Source: Streptomyces spinosus
GTDB lineage: Bacteria > Actinomycetota > Actinomycetes > Streptomycetales > Streptomycetaceae
DNA: 64,000 nucleotides
Assembly: GCF_020400655.1 (NCBI RefSeq)
Contig: NZ_JAINRC010000028.1
Span: 24,409-88,408, forward strand
Direction: 5' to 3'
Part shown: positions 63,267 through 64,000 of the stretch, one piece after another
Position numbering within the stretch: position 1 is the stretch's first letter
How the letters are laid out: the number at the start of each line of letters is the position of its first letter
Notes under the pieces: model-generated
Told to the model about the DNA's origin: nothing
Database searches by the model: none
Seen by the model: the letters and a program-made list of their open reading frames with translations, nothing else
Position numbers and translations under genes: made by a program

Positions 63267-64000
63267 TGGAACCTAACTCGACGTCAGTTAACGACGTGTT
63301 ACTGGTTGATTCCGATGCTTGTGTGGCCACAGTGGCCGTACTTCCGCCGGAAGCAGGGCCCCGTCGAGGGCACCCCGGCCCGTTGCGATCACACGTATCT
63401 GACGCCGCGTCTCCGGACAGCCGTGGTGTGCGCAGGCCGACGGCCGCCTCGGCCTGGTCGGCGACGCCCGTGGCGGCGGACGGACGCACAGTCCCTTCCG
63501 CGTGCGCGGGCGCGGCGCCTCGGCGGCGCACTGCCGGTAGTGGATGAGCACAGAGACGCCCTCGACGTCCGCCGGCGGGCGCTGCGCCTTCGCGCGCACC
63601 CGCGGTCCAGGAACGGCGCCGACCTCAGCAGTGCCTTCTGCGAGATCATGACGGCCGGCCTGGCCCAGAGGTGCCGGCCGGACCGCCGGGGCCGATCAAG
63701 GGAGCGACGAGGGATCCGGTCGGCCGCCTTCTCCGAGCGCGTACAGGAACGTCGCGACACGCTCCACGATGACCGTGGCGACCAGCCCCCGCAGGGAACC
63801 GATACCGGTGTGGACGGTTCCCGGGTGCGCGTGCGCGCATCGCCGCTCACCGCCGGCCGGTGTGCCGGTGGTACGGGCTGGTCACGGCGGTCGTTCAGAC
63901 CGGCCCGCGCCCGCTGAACCAGGCGGTTTCGCTGAATGACCTGATCGTCCGGTCAAGGGCTGTTTCGCGTCGAAGGGGGACGGGGACCCGCATCGCACGC
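63267..64000. other. Window end, no gene recognised
   Basis: About 730 bases. Several long G+C-rich open frames exist on both strands, but none shows a signal peptide, motif, plausible start or consistent codon pattern. The first 60 bases carry the subtilase promoter region. Confidence 0.35.

Noticed and set aside
63389..63850. Long minus-strand frame at the window end as a gene
   Set aside because: Arg/Ser-rich, no start signal or family motif; several competing frames of similar quality.
60297..63917. 1206-codon plus-strand open frame across the subtilase
   Set aside because: Antisense shadow of the subtilase, which has a full catalytic triad, signal peptide and ribosome-binding site.

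Overview
The window reads as chromosomal DNA of a Streptomyces or a close relative. It has very high G+C, many GTG starts, several apparently leaderless genes (a TANNNT box about 6 nt before GTG), and actinobacterial families such as DUF3761, the MSMEG_3727-type PQQ-associated protein, GH6 cellulases and CebR-type TGGGAGCGCTCCCA boxes. Much of it looks accessory: short metabolic or secretome units, each beside its own regulator, separated by eroded spacers with gene remnants and tandem repeats.

Layout. 0.1-4.4 kb: four co-directional genes (MfnB-type furan synthase, aldehyde dehydrogenase, zinc alcohol dehydrogenase, carboxyl-type methyltransferase) that together look like a small furan-metabolite operon. 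4.6-9.5 kb: EF-hand protein, membrane protein, divergent PhzF/LysR pair, 2H phosphoesterase. 9.9-18.7 kb: GAF-LytTR regulator, katG, then a PQQ module (PQQ-associated protein, quinoprotein dehydrogenase, pqqA, pqqC, pqqD, pqqE; no pqqB here). Three 21-bp-spaced direct repeats sit upstream of the promoter of this module and have the geometry of a LytTR target. 18.8-22.4 kb: MntP exporter and a ferredoxin/ferredoxin reductase/P450 operon. 23-30 kb: secreted protein, two SDRs (one with a divergent TetR and palindromic operators), SUMF1-like protein, epoxide hydrolase and two frameshifted pseudogenes.

30-40 kb: large subtilase, DUF305 lipoprotein, DUF1996 protein and a LacI regulator with a 28-bp palindrome, then an SDR/TetR divergent pair with three 20-bp operators and a 22-bp tandem repeat. 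40-49.4 kb: SRPBCC protein, FdhF-like molybdopterin oxidoreductase, Gfo/Idh/MocA and SnoaL-like pair, TetR/aldo-keto reductase divergent pair, neutral zinc metallopeptidase, methyltransferase, DUF3761 protein. 49.6-51.3 kb: a small ORF, an uncharacterised 457-aa protein and an atypical tRNA-like gene with an 8-nt anticodon loop, which is the least explained part of the window. 52.5-63.3 kb: plant-biomass block with GH27-CBM13 and GH43 transcribed divergently, a CebR-like LacI regulator, two GH6 cellulases behind CebR-type boxes, and a second large subtilase that also carries a CebR-type box at its promoter.

How the parts work together: the PQQ module makes its own cofactor for its dehydrogenase, and katG next to it could remove the H2O2 released by PqqC. 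The sugar block looks like a cello-oligosaccharide-inducible regulon. All functions are inferred from sequence reading alone; no database search was run.
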